Source: Arcobacter aquimarinus (GTDB lineage Bacteria > Campylobacterota > Campylobacteria > Campylobacterales > Arcobacteraceae). From it: DNA of 64,000 bases. This document shows, in pieces, positions 18,375 through 28,028 of the stretch; the first letter of the stretch is position 1, and each line of letters opens with the position of its first letter. The notes below the pieces were generated by a model. The model was not told the origin of the DNA. It was given only the letters and a program-made list of their open reading frames with translations, and searched no databases. The DNA is taken from positions 248,001 to 312,000 of the forward strand of contig NZ_CP030944.1 of the NCBI RefSeq assembly GCF_013177635.1. Direction: 5' to 3'. Both the position numbers and the translations under genes were made by a program.

Positions 18375-19255
18375 TTTACTTCAACACTATTTTGTTTATA
18401 TCTTTTTGAGGAAAAATTAATAAATATAGTCAGAGATATTAATATTAGTGCGATACCAGCTATTAAATAAAAAGCATTTATCATTTGGTCATAGTCATTA
18501 ATAGCTATTTTAAATACTACAATTAAAGCTTCAATAGACAAAGCAATTATAATAGTTGTTAAAAACTTTGTTAATATTTTTGTTTCTACCTTTGAATTTT
18601 TTGAATAAGATTTGAAAAATACTTCTTGTTCTAATATAGTTTTTGCTAAATCAAAAATAGCAATACTTAAAGTAAGAGCAATGATGGGTTTAAATATCAT
18701 CTCTAAAGATAATTCATTTTTTGAAAATAGATAAAAAGTAAAATCATATAATGAAAATAAAATTGTAATAATTGATAAAACCATCATAGAAAAACCAGCT
18801 ACTATATAAAAACCTTTTGTAACACTATGAAAGGGTTTATTTAATTCAACTAAATTTAGTTTTTGTAACAAAATATCTATTTGAAAATCAAGAAAAAATA
18901 TTTCATCATCCTCTTTTATAGTTACAGTCACACAAGTATTTCTTGTAGCACTACTTATATAAGGTTTTGAAAAAGCGATATTTGATTCTTTAAAGTGTAG
19001 TTTTGAAATAAGATGTGATCTATCTTTATTTCTTGCATTATCATCATTTTTATATCTATAAAAATTTGATGAGGTTTGTATTTTTGTATCTTTATTTATT
19101 ATGTAAACAAGTTCAAGAGAAGGAAAAAGTTTATATAGTTGTTTAAAATCATTTTTTTTGTGATTTGATAAACTCCCTATATTTTTAATACTCTCTTGTA
19201 AGAAATATTCTATATCTTCTTGGTGTTGTATATAGGTTTCAAAAAATTCTTTCAT
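18371..19255 (-). CDS. PDC-like sensor domain protein with four C-terminal membrane helices
   Basis: 294 residues. Residues 1-135 resemble a PDC/Cache-type sensor: SLELVYIINKDTKIQ (46-60), DRSH (78-81), KPYISSAT (97-104) and FFLDFQIDILL (120-130). Four membrane helices follow at about 149-170, 188-206, 230-250 and 259-280. There is no N-terminal anchor or signal peptide. Positive residues between helices 2 and 3 and at the C-terminus suggest both ends lie in the cytoplasm. No enzymatic output domain is seen. The gene overlaps the convergent kinase gene by four bases. Its function is unknown. Confidence 0.7.
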   Translation of the reverse strand: MKEFFETYIQHQEDIEYFLQESIKNIGSLSNHKKNDFKQLYKLFPSLELVYIINKDTKIQTSSNFYRYKNDDNARNKDRSHLISKLHFKESNIAFSKPYISSATRNTCVTVTIKEDDEIFFLDFQIDILLQKLNLVELNKPFHSVTKGFYIVAGFSMMVLSIITILFSLYDFTFYLFSKNELSLEMIFKPIIALTLSIAIFDLAKTILEQEVFFKSYSKNSKVETKILTKFLTTIIIALSIEALIVVFKIAINDYDQMINAFYLIAGIALILISLTIFINFSSKRYKQNSVEVN

Positions 19256-19282
19256 TATAAACCTTTGAATATTTTTTATTTT

Positions 19283-19288
19283 ATTATA
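19283..19288 (-). promoter_or_regulatory. -10 box for the PDC-like gene
   Basis: ATTATA on the plus strand reads TATAAT on the minus strand, 27 bases upstream of the ATG of the PDC-like gene. It lies 30 bases from the degenerate inverted repeat at 19319-19337. Confidence 0.4.
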
Positions 19289-19318
19289 TAAGATATTAGG
19301 TTTTTATTTTGATGTAAT

Positions 19319-19337
19319 TTGTTTATTATTTATACAA
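19319..19337. promoter_or_regulatory. Inverted repeat, putative nitrogen-regulator operator (site 2)
   Basis: TTGTTTA-TTATT-TATACAA matches the TTGTATA-N5-TATACAA core at 13 of 14 positions. It is 30 bases upstream of the TATAAT box of the PDC-like gene, the same spacing as at amt2. Confidence 0.45.
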
Positions 19338-19340
19338 CTG

Positions 19341-21278
19341 TTATTTTTTGATATTAAACTCTTTTATCATATTATCAGCAAGTAGTTTTAAATTTGCCTT
19401 ATCAACTTCTTTTTCTACTCCATTTTCAAGATTTAGTATATTTACATGGAATTTTTCTAAAAAAGTAAGAATTTTAGGATCTTTTTTAAATGAATTATTA
19501 ACCAATGCTCCTTCATCAAGCATTTCAATAACCAAATCTTTTTTACCCATAAAAGCAGCATAATTTATAGGTCTAATTCCAAAAGCATCAGGTAAGTTTA
19601 TAATTTCCTTATTATAGTGATGCAATAATTTAAAATATTTAGTTGTATTTTTCCAAATACAACTATGCATAATACTTCTTCCTTTTTTATCTCTAGCAAA
19701 ACAATCAGCACGAAGCTCTAAAAGTAATCTTATAGTGTATTCACATTTTTCAGTAACTGCAATATGTAAAGCAGTTAAGCCTTCATTGTTTTTTGCATTT
19801 ATATCAACACCTGAATTTACAAGGCTTTTTATTGTATTTAAGTATAACTTTTTGTCTTTGATAAGATTTTTATAGTTATATTCCATAAGTTTAAAGATTA
19901 TGTTATTCCCATCTTTATCTTTTTGATTTAGATTGATGTTTTTAACTCTTAAAATTTTAAATAGTTTAAAGTTAAAGTGTAAAATAGATTCAAAAAATAA
20001 AGGTTCACCTTTTGAATTTAATTTATTTATATCAATTGTACAATTTCTTAAAAGACCTTCCAAAACAGTTGGATATTCACCATCTTCATTTAAAAGAATT
20101 TCATATGCAAAGTCTAGCTCTTTTCTATTTTGTGAATGTAAAATAATATCTATTAAAATTTCAATAATTGATTTCCCATAACTATTCTCTTTTATTGGGT
20201 CTGCGCCTTTTTCTAGATAGAATTTGATTAAATCACTGTTTTTAATTCCACCTAACACTAAAAGTAATAAAACTGTATCTCCATTGAAATTTTCATGATT
20301 TAGATTAAAATCTGAAGATTCTAAAAGTAAATTTATAAGTTCTCTATTTTCACTTCTTGTTGCATAAAATAGAGCATTTTCTTCTTTATTATCTACAGCT
20401 TCTACATTAACTCCAAGTTTTATTAACTCTTTTATCATTTCAAAATGACTCTCTTTTTGAGCTGTATCATCTTTTGGAGTTTCTAAGAAGTGATTTATTG
20501 ATTCCATTAAAAGAGTTGTATTATCAGCGGTTTTACTATTTATATTACAACCTAGTTCAACAGCTTTGTGAAGAATCGAAATATTTTCTATTCCTTTTGA
20601 TATTGCATAAAATAGAAAATTCTTGCCATTTTTATCTAAAATCGTTGGATTTGCACCTAAATCCATCAATAGTAAGGCTAATTGATTGTTTTTTAAAACT
20701 ATTTCTTTATGTAAAACTGTATTTCCATCTTCATTAATTTGATTTATATCTACTTCTTTTAATAAAGCTACTTTTTTTATAATATCAAGATTTCCATTCG
20801 CGATAGCGTCAAAAATAAGATTATTCCCATGAATATCACAATTTCCTTTTGAAGAAGTAATTTCTATCAAATAAGTAACAATTCTATTATTTGCACTAAT
20901 AACAGCATCTTGTAAAGCAGTTCTTTTATAAATATTTAGGTGATTAATATTTGCTTTGTGTTCAACTAATGCTTGCATAATAGCAGTGCTTTTTGCATGA
21001 ACTGCATAAAATACTGCTGTTTCTTTTTGAGAGTTTTCAATTTCGATATCAATTTTATTATTTAATAACCATAATAAAGATTGAAATAAATCTTTTTTAC
21101 AACAGTAGTGTAAGATATGTTCTTCATTATAATATAGACTATTTAAATCAATGTTCAATTCTGTGTAAATTTTAGTTATTTTATCTAAATTAGGAGTTGT
21201 ACTAACCAACTCTTTTACTAGTTCTTCCTCTGTAAACTTGATTTTATTGAGAAACTTATCAAACATTATTTTACCCAT
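19341..21278 (-). CDS. Large ankyrin-repeat protein
   Basis: 645 residues built mainly from ankyrin repeats, about 15 or more. Typical units include GNTVLHKEIVLKNNQLALLLMDLGANP and GLTALHIAVTEKCEYTIRLLL. There is no signal peptide and no other domain, so it is probably a cytoplasmic scaffold. The annotated ATG is followed four codons later by a second ATG (MFDKFLN), which may be the true start. It sits between the PDC-like gene and the ammonium transporter genes; partners are unknown. Confidence 0.85.
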   Translation of the reverse strand: MGKIMFDKFLNKIKFTEEELVKELVSTTPNLDKITKIYTELNIDLNSLYYNEEHILHYCCKKDLFQSLLWLLNNKIDIEIENSQKETAVFYAVHAKSTAIMQALVEHKANINHLNIYKRTALQDAVISANNRIVTYLIEITSSKGNCDIHGNNLIFDAIANGNLDIIKKVALLKEVDINQINEDGNTVLHKEIVLKNNQLALLLMDLGANPTILDKNGKNFLFYAISKGIENISILHKAVELGCNINSKTADNTTLLMESINHFLETPKDDTAQKESHFEMIKELIKLGVNVEAVDNKEENALFYATRSENRELINLLLESSDFNLNHENFNGDTVLLLLVLGGIKNSDLIKFYLEKGADPIKENSYGKSIIEILIDIILHSQNRKELDFAYEILLNEDGEYPTVLEGLLRNCTIDINKLNSKGEPLFFESILHFNFKLFKILRVKNINLNQKDKDGNNIIFKLMEYNYKNLIKDKKLYLNTIKSLVNSGVDINAKNNEGLTALHIAVTEKCEYTIRLLLELRADCFARDKKGRSIMHSCIWKNTTKYFKLLHHYNKEIINLPDAFGIRPINYAAFMGKKDLVIEMLDEGALVNNSFKKDPKILTFLEKFHVNILNLENGVEKEVDKANLKLLADNMIKEFNIKK

Positions 21279-21362
21279 TTTAAATTATAAATTTTTTGAG
21301 ATTATATAATAAAAAAGCATAATAGTGCTTCATAAGTAGATAAATTTGAATAAAAATATATT

Positions 21363-21381
21363 ATGGATAATTAATATACAG
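21363..21381. promoter_or_regulatory. Degenerate inverted repeat, putative nitrogen-regulator operator (site 3)
   Basis: ATGGATA-ATTAA-TATACAG matches the TTGTATA-N5-TATACAA core at 11 of 14 positions. It ends 31 bases before the TATAAT box of the first ammonium transporter. Alone it would be weak; the near-identical promoter geometry at the other sites supports it. Confidence 0.35.
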
Positions 21382-21389
21382 ACAAACTG

Positions 21390-21418
21390 TTTACAAGATA
21401 GATAAAATTTTTTATAAT
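21390..21418 (+). promoter_or_regulatory. Sigma70-type promoter for amt1-PII
   Basis: TTTACA at 21390-21395 and TATAAT at 21413-21418 are separated by exactly 17 bases. Transcription would start near 21425, just ahead of an AAAGGAG ribosome binding site and the ATG at 21448. Confidence 0.55.
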
Positions 21419-21447
21419 GGTGATATATAATTTGACAAAGGAGTCTT

Positions 21448-22662
21448 ATGGAAAATTTTACTGATGTAAAATATATTTTAGATGGTTTTCTGTTTGTATT
21501 TGCAGGAATCTTAGTTATGTGGATGGCGGCTGGTTTTGCTATGTTAGAATCAGGTTTAACAAGAACTAAAAACACAGCAACAGTTTTAACAAAAAATATA
21601 GCATTATTTGCAATATCTTGTATTATGTTCTATTTTGTAGGATATAACTTTATGTATGGTGATGGTGGAGCATTCATTGGAAGTGGAGCTATGTTATCAG
21701 GAAAAACAAATGAAGAAATGGGATATCCTGTTATGGCTGATTTCTTTTTTCAAGTTGTGTTTGTAGCAACTGCTGCTTCAGTTATATCTGGAACAATAGC
21801 TGAAAGAATGAAATTATGGCCGTTCTTAATATTTGTGGTAGTTTTATCAGGTGTTATTTATCCGATTCAAGGACATTGGTCTTGGGGAGGTTCTGAATTA
21901 GGTGGATTAATTTCTGGATTCTCTGATTTTGCTGGTTCTACTGTTGTTCACTCTGTTGGTGGATGGGCTGCTTTAGCTGGTGTATTAATTTTAGGTGCTA
22001 GAAAAGGTAAATATGGAAAAGATGGAAATGTAAGACCAATTCCAGGTTCTAATCTTACTTTAGCAACACTTGGAACATTTATTTTATGGATGGGATGGTT
22101 TGGATTTAATGGCGGTTCTCAACTTGCATTAGGTTCAAAAGAAGATATAGATGGAATTGCTTCTGTAGTTGCAAGTACAAATATGGCTGCTTGTGCAGGT
22201 GCTATTATGGCTGCTATTTTAACTCAACTTATTTACAAAAAAGTTGATTTAACTATGGTATTAAATGGAGCATTAGCTGGACTTGTATCTTGTACAGCAG
22301 GACCAGATTTAGGTATGAACATAGCATTTATTGAAGGTTTAGTTGGTGGTGCTTTAGTTGTATTTGCTGTTCCTTTCTTTGATAAGTTAAAAATTGATGA
22401 TCCCGTTGGAGCTTTATCTGTTCACTTAGTTGCAGGTATTTGGGGAACATTAGCTGTAGGTATTTTTAATTCAGAAGTAGCAATATTAGACCAAGTTAAA
22501 GGTATAGTAGTTATTGGTGCATTTGTATTTATTTCATCATTTATTGTATGGAAGATTTTAGATTTACTAGTTGGATTAAGAGTTGATGAAGAGACAGAAG
22601 TAAATGGTCTTGATATTCATGAAACTGGATTAGAAGCATATCCAGAATTTAAAAGAGCATAA
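21448..22662 (+). CDS. amtB: Ammonium transporter (Amt1)
   Basis: 404 residues with about eleven membrane helices. It conducts ammonium across the inner membrane. The twin pore histidines are in GSTVVHSVGGWA near 170 and GALSVHLVAGIWGTL near 325. The C-terminal tail ends GLDIHETGLEAYPEF, the conserved cytoplasmic region that contacts PII. No cleavable signal is evident. AAAGGAG precedes the ATG. A PII gene follows 13 bases downstream, the classic amtB-glnK pairing. Confidence 0.96.
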   Translation: MENFTDVKYILDGFLFVFAGILVMWMAAGFAMLESGLTRTKNTATVLTKNIALFAISCIMFYFVGYNFMYGDGGAFIGSGAMLSGKTNEEMGYPVMADFFFQVVFVATAASVISGTIAERMKLWPFLIFVVVLSGVIYPIQGHWSWGGSELGGLISGFSDFAGSTVVHSVGGWAALAGVLILGARKGKYGKDGNVRPIPGSNLTLATLGTFILWMGWFGFNGGSQLALGSKEDIDGIASVVASTNMAACAGAIMAAILTQLIYKKVDLTMVLNGALAGLVSCTAGPDLGMNIAFIEGLVGGALVVFAVPFFDKLKIDDPVGALSVHLVAGIWGTLAVGIFNSEVAILDQVKGIVVIGAFVFISSFIVWKILDLLVGLRVDEETEVNGLDIHETGLEAYPEFKRA

Positions 22663-22666
22663 TTAA

Positions 22667-23014
<348 letters not shown>

Positions 23015-23016
23015 AA

Positions 23017-23046
23017 AAGATAGAAGAGAATAATCTCTTCTATCTT
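23017..23046 (+). terminator. Hairpin terminator after first PII gene
   Basis: Thirteen perfect base pairs AAGATAGAAGAGA / TCTCTTCTATCTT with an ATAA loop, two bases after the PII stop codon. The following T-tract is short, and its right arm overlaps the operator-like repeat at 23045 by two bases. Confidence 0.7.
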
Positions 23047-23063
23047 GTATAAAAAATATACAA
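23045..23063. promoter_or_regulatory. Perfect inverted repeat, putative nitrogen-regulator operator (site 4)
   Basis: TTGTATA-AAAAA-TATACAA, identical in both arms to the core at the regulator-glnD promoter. It ends 30 bases before the TATAAT box at 23094-23099 of the second ammonium transporter gene. Confidence 0.6.
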
Positions 23064-23093
23064 TAATATTTTTATTAATAGATTATGTATTGT

Positions 23094-23099
23094 TATAAT
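23094..23099 (+). promoter_or_regulatory. -10 box for amt2
   Basis: TATAAT 20 bases before the ATG at 23120, with only a weak -35 (TTTATT at 23071-23076, 17-base spacer). A weak -35 next to an upstream inverted repeat is what an activator-dependent promoter would look like. Confidence 0.5.
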
Positions 23100-23119
23100 T
23101 ACTAAAAAAAGGAGTAATT

Positions 23120-24307
23120 ATGGATATGCAATCTATCTCTTATATAATAGATACACTCTATGCGATTTTCGCAATGACACTTATTATTTTTATGGTTCCT
23201 GGTTTTGCCATGCTTGAAGCTGGAATTGTAAGAACAAAAAACGTAACTTCAGTTTTGACAATAAATACACTTATTTATGCAATAGCATCTTTAGCTTTTT
23301 TACTTTTTGGGTATTCTTTAGCTTTTGGCGAGTTGGGAAATGATAGTATGAGTAAATATGCTGCATTTTTATTTCAAATGGCATTTGTAGGAAAAGTAAT
23401 AAATATTATGAGTGGAGGAGTTAGTGAAAGAGCTAAAATTATCCCGTTAGCTATTTTTACAGTAATTATGGGATCAGTTCTTTACCCTTTAGTTGTAAAT
23501 ATTACTTGGGGAGCAAATTTTTTAGAGGGTACTATACTTGAACTTTCAATGTATGATTTAGCAGGTTCAACAGTAATTCATAGTACAGGTGGTTGGGCAT
23601 TACTTGCAGCTATATTAATTATTGGAGCAAGAAAGGGAAGATATACTAAAGAGGGTGGAATAAGAGTAATTCCAGCATCAAATATTCCTTTAGTAACTTT
23701 AGGTGCATTTTTATTGTGGATTGGATGGTTTGGATTTAATGGTGGAAGTGTTGGATCTATTGCAAGTAAAGAGAATGCGGATTTAGTTGCGTTAACTATT
23801 TTAAATACTAATACAGCAGGTTTAAGTGGTGCTATAATGGTAGCAATTATTATGCATTTAATGTATAAAAAACTAGATTTAACTATGATTTTAAATGGTG
23901 CTTTAGGTGGATTAGTTTCAATCACAGCAGGACCTGACTTGTATGATATTTATACACCAATTTTAGTTGGAGCAATAGGTGGAGGATTAGTTGTATTAGG
24001 GGTTAGTTTATTTGATAAATTAAGAATAGATGATCCAGTTGGAGCTTTATCTGTTCACTTACTAAATGGTATTTGGGGAACGTTAGCTGTTGGTATTTTT
24101 GCTTCAAATGGAAATGATATAACTTTAATTGGTCAATTAAAAGGTATTTTAGTAATTGCTGTGTTTACTTTTATTAGTTCATATATAATTTTGTATATAA
24201 TAAATAAAATAGTACCTTTAAGAGCAGGAAATGATGAAGAGATGCAAGGATTAGATGTTCAAGAGTGTGGATTAGAAGCTTATCCAGAGTTTAAACGAGC
24301 ATTCTAA
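23120..24307 (+). CDS. amt: Ammonium transporter (Amt2)
   Basis: 395 residues, a second Amt family channel, clearly related to Amt1 at 21.4 kb but more divergent. The pore histidines are kept in GSTVIHSTGGWALL and GALSVHLLNGIWGTL. The PII-contact tail GLDVQECGLEAYPEFKRAF is present. AAAGGAG precedes the ATG. A second PII gene follows after 89 bases that include their own promoter-like signals. Having two Amt-PII pairs may allow high- and low-affinity uptake under different control. Confidence 0.95.
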   Translation: MDMQSISYIIDTLYAIFAMTLIIFMVPGFAMLEAGIVRTKNVTSVLTINTLIYAIASLAFLLFGYSLAFGELGNDSMSKYAAFLFQMAFVGKVINIMSGGVSERAKIIPLAIFTVIMGSVLYPLVVNITWGANFLEGTILELSMYDLAGSTVIHSTGGWALLAAILIIGARKGRYTKEGGIRVIPASNIPLVTLGAFLLWIGWFGFNGGSVGSIASKENADLVALTILNTNTAGLSGAIMVAIIMHLMYKKLDLTMILNGALGGLVSITAGPDLYDIYTPILVGAIGGGLVVLGVSLFDKLRIDDPVGALSVHLLNGIWGTLAVGIFASNGNDITLIGQLKGILVIAVFTFISSYIILYIINKIVPLRAGNDEEMQGLDVQECGLEAYPEFKRAF

Positions 24308-24321
24308 ATTTAGTATTATGT

Positions 24322-24335
24322 GGCTTTTCTTGGGC
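24322..24335 (+). promoter_or_regulatory. Possible sigma54 -24/-12 element before second PII gene
   Basis: GG at 24322-24323 and GC at 24334-24335 are exactly ten bases apart within TGGCTTTTCTTGGGCA. The GG/GC pair and TGGC fit the -24/-12 consensus but the -12 T bases do not. Transcription would start near 24347, 50 bases before the GTG start. Confidence 0.25.
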
Positions 24336-24354
24336 AAAGATAATATTAGTTTAA

Positions 24355-24734
<380 letters not shown>

Positions 24735-24735
<1 letters not shown>

Positions 24736-25766
24736 TGGCTTCTTTATCAACTTTTGAAATAAATGAACCTTTGGATATGCATCTTCATTTAAGAGATGCA
24801 GATATGTTAAAACTAGTTGGTCCATTGACTTCTAATACTTTTAGTGGTGCTTTAATCATGCCAAACTTAGTACCACCTATTACAACAAAAGAAGCACTAC
24901 TTGCTTATAAACAAAGAATAAAAGAAGCTTGTGTTAAAGATAAATTTGAGCCTTATGTAACACTGTTTTTTAAAAATGATTATTCATATGAATTCTTAGC
25001 GGATATTAAAGATGATATTATAGGTATTAAACTTTATCCTGCTGGGATTACTACAAATTCTGAAACAGGTGTTGCTTCTATGGATGTTGAAGTATTAAGA
25101 CCTACTTTAGAATCAATGAGTAAATTAGGTATTCCTTTATGTATTCATGGTGAGACTAATGGTTTTGTAATGGATAGAGAAAAAGAATTTATGCCAATTT
25201 ATGAATCAATTGCAAAAGTTTTTCCTAATTTAAAAATTATTATGGAACATATTACAACAAAAGAAGCTATTGAATTATTGGATAAATATGATAATTTATA
25301 TGCGACGGTTACTTTACATCACTTATTGATAACTTTGGATGATGTTGCAGGTGGAATGTTAAATCCTCATCTATTTTGTAAACCAATAGCAAAAAGACCA
25401 GAAGATAGAAGTGCTTTATTAAATGCTGCATTAAAAGCTCATCCAAAACTTATGTTTGGTAGTGATTCTGCTCCTCATCCAAAACATAAAAAAGAGTGTT
25501 GTGGTTGTGCTGCTGGTGTATTTACTTCACCAATTGCTTTACAAGTATTAACGGAACTTTTTGAAAAACATGATGCTTTAGAAAATTTAAATGCATTTGT
25601 TTCTTTAAATGCACAAAGAATTTATAATCTAACTTTAGAGAAAAAAACTATTACATTGATAAAAAAAGATTTTATAGTTCCTGCTATTTATGAATATAAA
25701 AATGAAAATGTAGTTCCTATGTATGCTGGCGAATCAATTCCATGGAGTATAGAATCAATAAATTAA
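24735..25766 (+). CDS. pyrC: Dihydroorotase
   Basis: 343 residues, the type II (class of E. coli PyrC) zinc amidohydrolase forming dihydroorotate in pyrimidine synthesis. The metal motif DMHLHLRD is at 14-21, the bridging carboxylated Lys is probably in GIKLYPAG near 98, and further ligands are in IHGE, MEHITT and GSDSAPH. It starts on the last base of the PII stop codon. A hairpin terminator lies between it and the convergent fliM. Confidence 0.96.
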
Positions 25767-25796
25767 AAAGGAGAGCTTAAAATTAGCTACCTTTTT
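25765..25796. terminator. Bidirectional terminator between pyrC and fliM
   Basis: AAAAAGG (25765-25771) pairs with CCTTTTT (25790-25796), with an inner AGCT / AGCT pairing and a TAAAATT loop. A-rich and T-rich ends let it act in both directions. It covers the fliM stop codon. Confidence 0.65.
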
Positions 25797-26880
25797 GATT
25801 TAGAAGTCTTTTTATATTTTCAGCAGTCTCTTTTGCTTTTATTTCTCTTTCTTCTCTCATAGCTCTTAATGTGTCAAGTGTTTCTTGTTTTTCTCTATCT
25901 AAATTTGCTCTTATTTGTATTGCTTTTCTATTATTTGATATTCCAGAAATTGCAGAAAATTTCTCTTTTTTATTTATATAAATTGTTGCAGATGAAGAAG
26001 TAGCATTTTTATTAAAAACTATTACATCATCTTCTTTTAAATTTAAAATCTCTTGAGTTGTAAGTTCTGTTTCTGCCATAATAGATTCAATTTTCATTCT
26101 AGCACCTGAAATAAGAGTTTTAATATCTCTTTTTCTACTTGATTTTCTATTTTTACCTTCACTAAATATTTTTTCAACAATCTTATTTAATAAAGGTTCA
26201 AAATAAGATATTGGATAACAAATAGATAAAAATCCAGATTCTTCATCGATTGTTATTTCTAATACAACAAGTAAAACTATTTCATGGTCAGATACAATTT
26301 GAATAGCATTTGCATTTGTATCTCTTGATTCAATTTTGAAATTTAAACTTGAAATATCACTCCAAGTTTTATATAAAATTTTGATAAACATTTTGTAAAA
26401 GTGTTCAAGAATTTCTACTTCAATTTCAGTTAATTCTCTATCAATATTATCAGTTGTATTTACAGCACCAGAACCAAGTAAATCAGCTATTATTTTATGT
26501 GAAATAGCAGGATTGCACTCAACAACAATTCTTCCATCAAGAGGTTTTATTGAAAGAGTATTTAGTGACGTAATTTGTGGAATAGATAAAATAAATTCTC
26601 CATAAGTCATCTGTTCTATTGAGTAAAGTTTTACATCTACAAGTTTTCTAAGCATTGAAGATAAATCATTGATAAAATCTCTTAACATTTTATCATGCAT
26701 TGTTGAAAATGCTTTTAGTTGATCTACTGTAATTCTATTTGGTTTTTTAAAATCATAAATAGAGTAGTTTTTCTCTTTTGATGCAACTTTATCAAGGGGA
26801 TTCGTACCATCTATATCCTCACCTTGTTCAGCAATATCTAAAAGAGCATCAATTTCATCTTGACTTAAAAATTCAGCCAT
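25783..26880 (-). CDS. fliM: Flagellar motor switch protein FliM
   Basis: 365 residues. The N-terminal EFLSQDEIDALLDIAEQGE is the FliM peptide that binds phosphorylated CheY. A CheC-like middle domain follows (about 45-230), and a SpoA-type C-terminal domain (about 245-330) that joins FliN/FliY in the C-ring. The tail is charged and helical. It lies one base downstream of flgI in a two-gene minus-strand operon. Confidence 0.95.
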   Translation of the reverse strand: MAEFLSQDEIDALLDIAEQGEDIDGTNPLDKVASKEKNYSIYDFKKPNRITVDQLKAFSTMHDKMLRDFINDLSSMLRKLVDVKLYSIEQMTYGEFILSIPQITSLNTLSIKPLDGRIVVECNPAISHKIIADLLGSGAVNTTDNIDRELTEIEVEILEHFYKMFIKILYKTWSDISSLNFKIESRDTNANAIQIVSDHEIVLLVVLEITIDEESGFLSICYPISYFEPLLNKIVEKIFSEGKNRKSSRKRDIKTLISGARMKIESIMAETELTTQEILNLKEDDVIVFNKNATSSSATIYINKKEKFSAISGISNNRKAIQIRANLDREKQETLDTLRAMREEREIKAKETAENIKRLLNQKGS

Positions 26881-26881
26881 A

Positions 26882-27937
26882 TTATCCTCTTATCTCTATA
26901 TCAACATCAATTGCACCCATCTCTTTTATCATTTTTAGTGTGTCAATTATTTCAGTCATTGGAAGTTTCATTACTTTCATAGAACGAACCAAATCAGATA
27001 TTGTTGGAGTTCCTTTTGTATTTATCATTGCATTATCAATATTTATAATAGGTTTATCAGCAATTTTAACATCATCTCCTATATCAACACCAGGATTTTT
27101 AGCTGCATCGTTCCACTCATTTTCATCTAAAGTAGATTTATCTATTCTTATTGTAAAGGTATCTCTTGCTATTGTTACAGGATCAATTGGAATATCTCCT
27201 CCTGTTATAATTGATTCTCTATTTATATCAATAATTAGTTTTTTCTTGAATGTTGCGTCTAGTTCTATATTTTGAACTATTGATAAAAATTTAACAGTAG
27301 ACATATTTTGAGGTTTTTTTACTTCAATAGTTCTTGTATCAATTGCAGTAGCTAATTTTTTACCAAATTTTTCATTTATTTTTGTCTCTATTAAATCTGC
27401 ATTTTTAGCTGAATTTTTAAGTAAACTTAATTGAATAGAATCTTCATTTCTTAAATCAAAATCAATTTCATTTTCAACAGTAGCACCTTCATAAATAAAG
27501 CCAGTAGTTTTATTATTTTCATTTGAAATAATTGTTCCTTGTGCTAAAGCGTAAACATTTCCATCTACACCTTTTAATTGAGTGATTAAAAGCTCTCCAT
27601 TATCGACAGATTTTGCATCTCCAATTGTTGAAACTTTTACTTTTATCTTATCTCCTTGTCTTGAAAAAGGAGGTAAATCTGCAGTTACCATAACTGCTGC
27701 AATATTTTTTGAGTTAATTGAACCAGCAGGGATTTTTATATAAGAATTTCTAAGAAGATTCTGTAATGATTGCATAGTAAATTTAGATTTATCACCAGTT
27801 CCTGGAAGTCCTACTACCAAACCATAACCAATTAATTGATTTTCTCTAATTCCTATAACATTTGAAATATCTTTGATAGTTTGCGAATACAAAGATGATA
27901 AAAATAATGTAATTATAAGTAAATACTTCAATATCAT
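26882..27937 (-). CDS. flgI: Flagellar P-ring protein FlgI
   Basis: 351 residues. The N-terminus (about 1-20, hydrophobic, ending LYSQ) is a Sec signal peptide. Typical FlgI text follows: NQLIGYGLVVGLPGTGDKS, VSTIGDAKS and the C-terminal VRSMKVMKLPMTEIIDTLK. It forms the periplasmic P-ring bushing around the rod. It starts the minus-strand flgI-fliM pair, divergent from the fliQ-containing operon, with about 90 bases between. Confidence 0.96.
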   Translation of the reverse strand: MILKYLLIITLFLSSLYSQTIKDISNVIGIRENQLIGYGLVVGLPGTGDKSKFTMQSLQNLLRNSYIKIPAGSINSKNIAAVMVTADLPPFSRQGDKIKVKVSTIGDAKSVDNGELLITQLKGVDGNVYALAQGTIISNENNKTTGFIYEGATVENEIDFDLRNEDSIQLSLLKNSAKNADLIETKINEKFGKKLATAIDTRTIEVKKPQNMSTVKFLSIVQNIELDATFKKKLIIDINRESIITGGDIPIDPVTIARDTFTIRIDKSTLDENEWNDAAKNPGVDIGDDVKIADKPIINIDNAMINTKGTPTISDLVRSMKVMKLPMTEIIDTLKMIKEMGAIDVDIEIRG

Positions 27938-28028
27938 CCTCCATTATTAAATATCCAAATATTTTATCGAAAATTTAATAAAAAAAGGTATAATCTATGG
28001 TATTAAAATTATTTTATAGGGTTATAGG

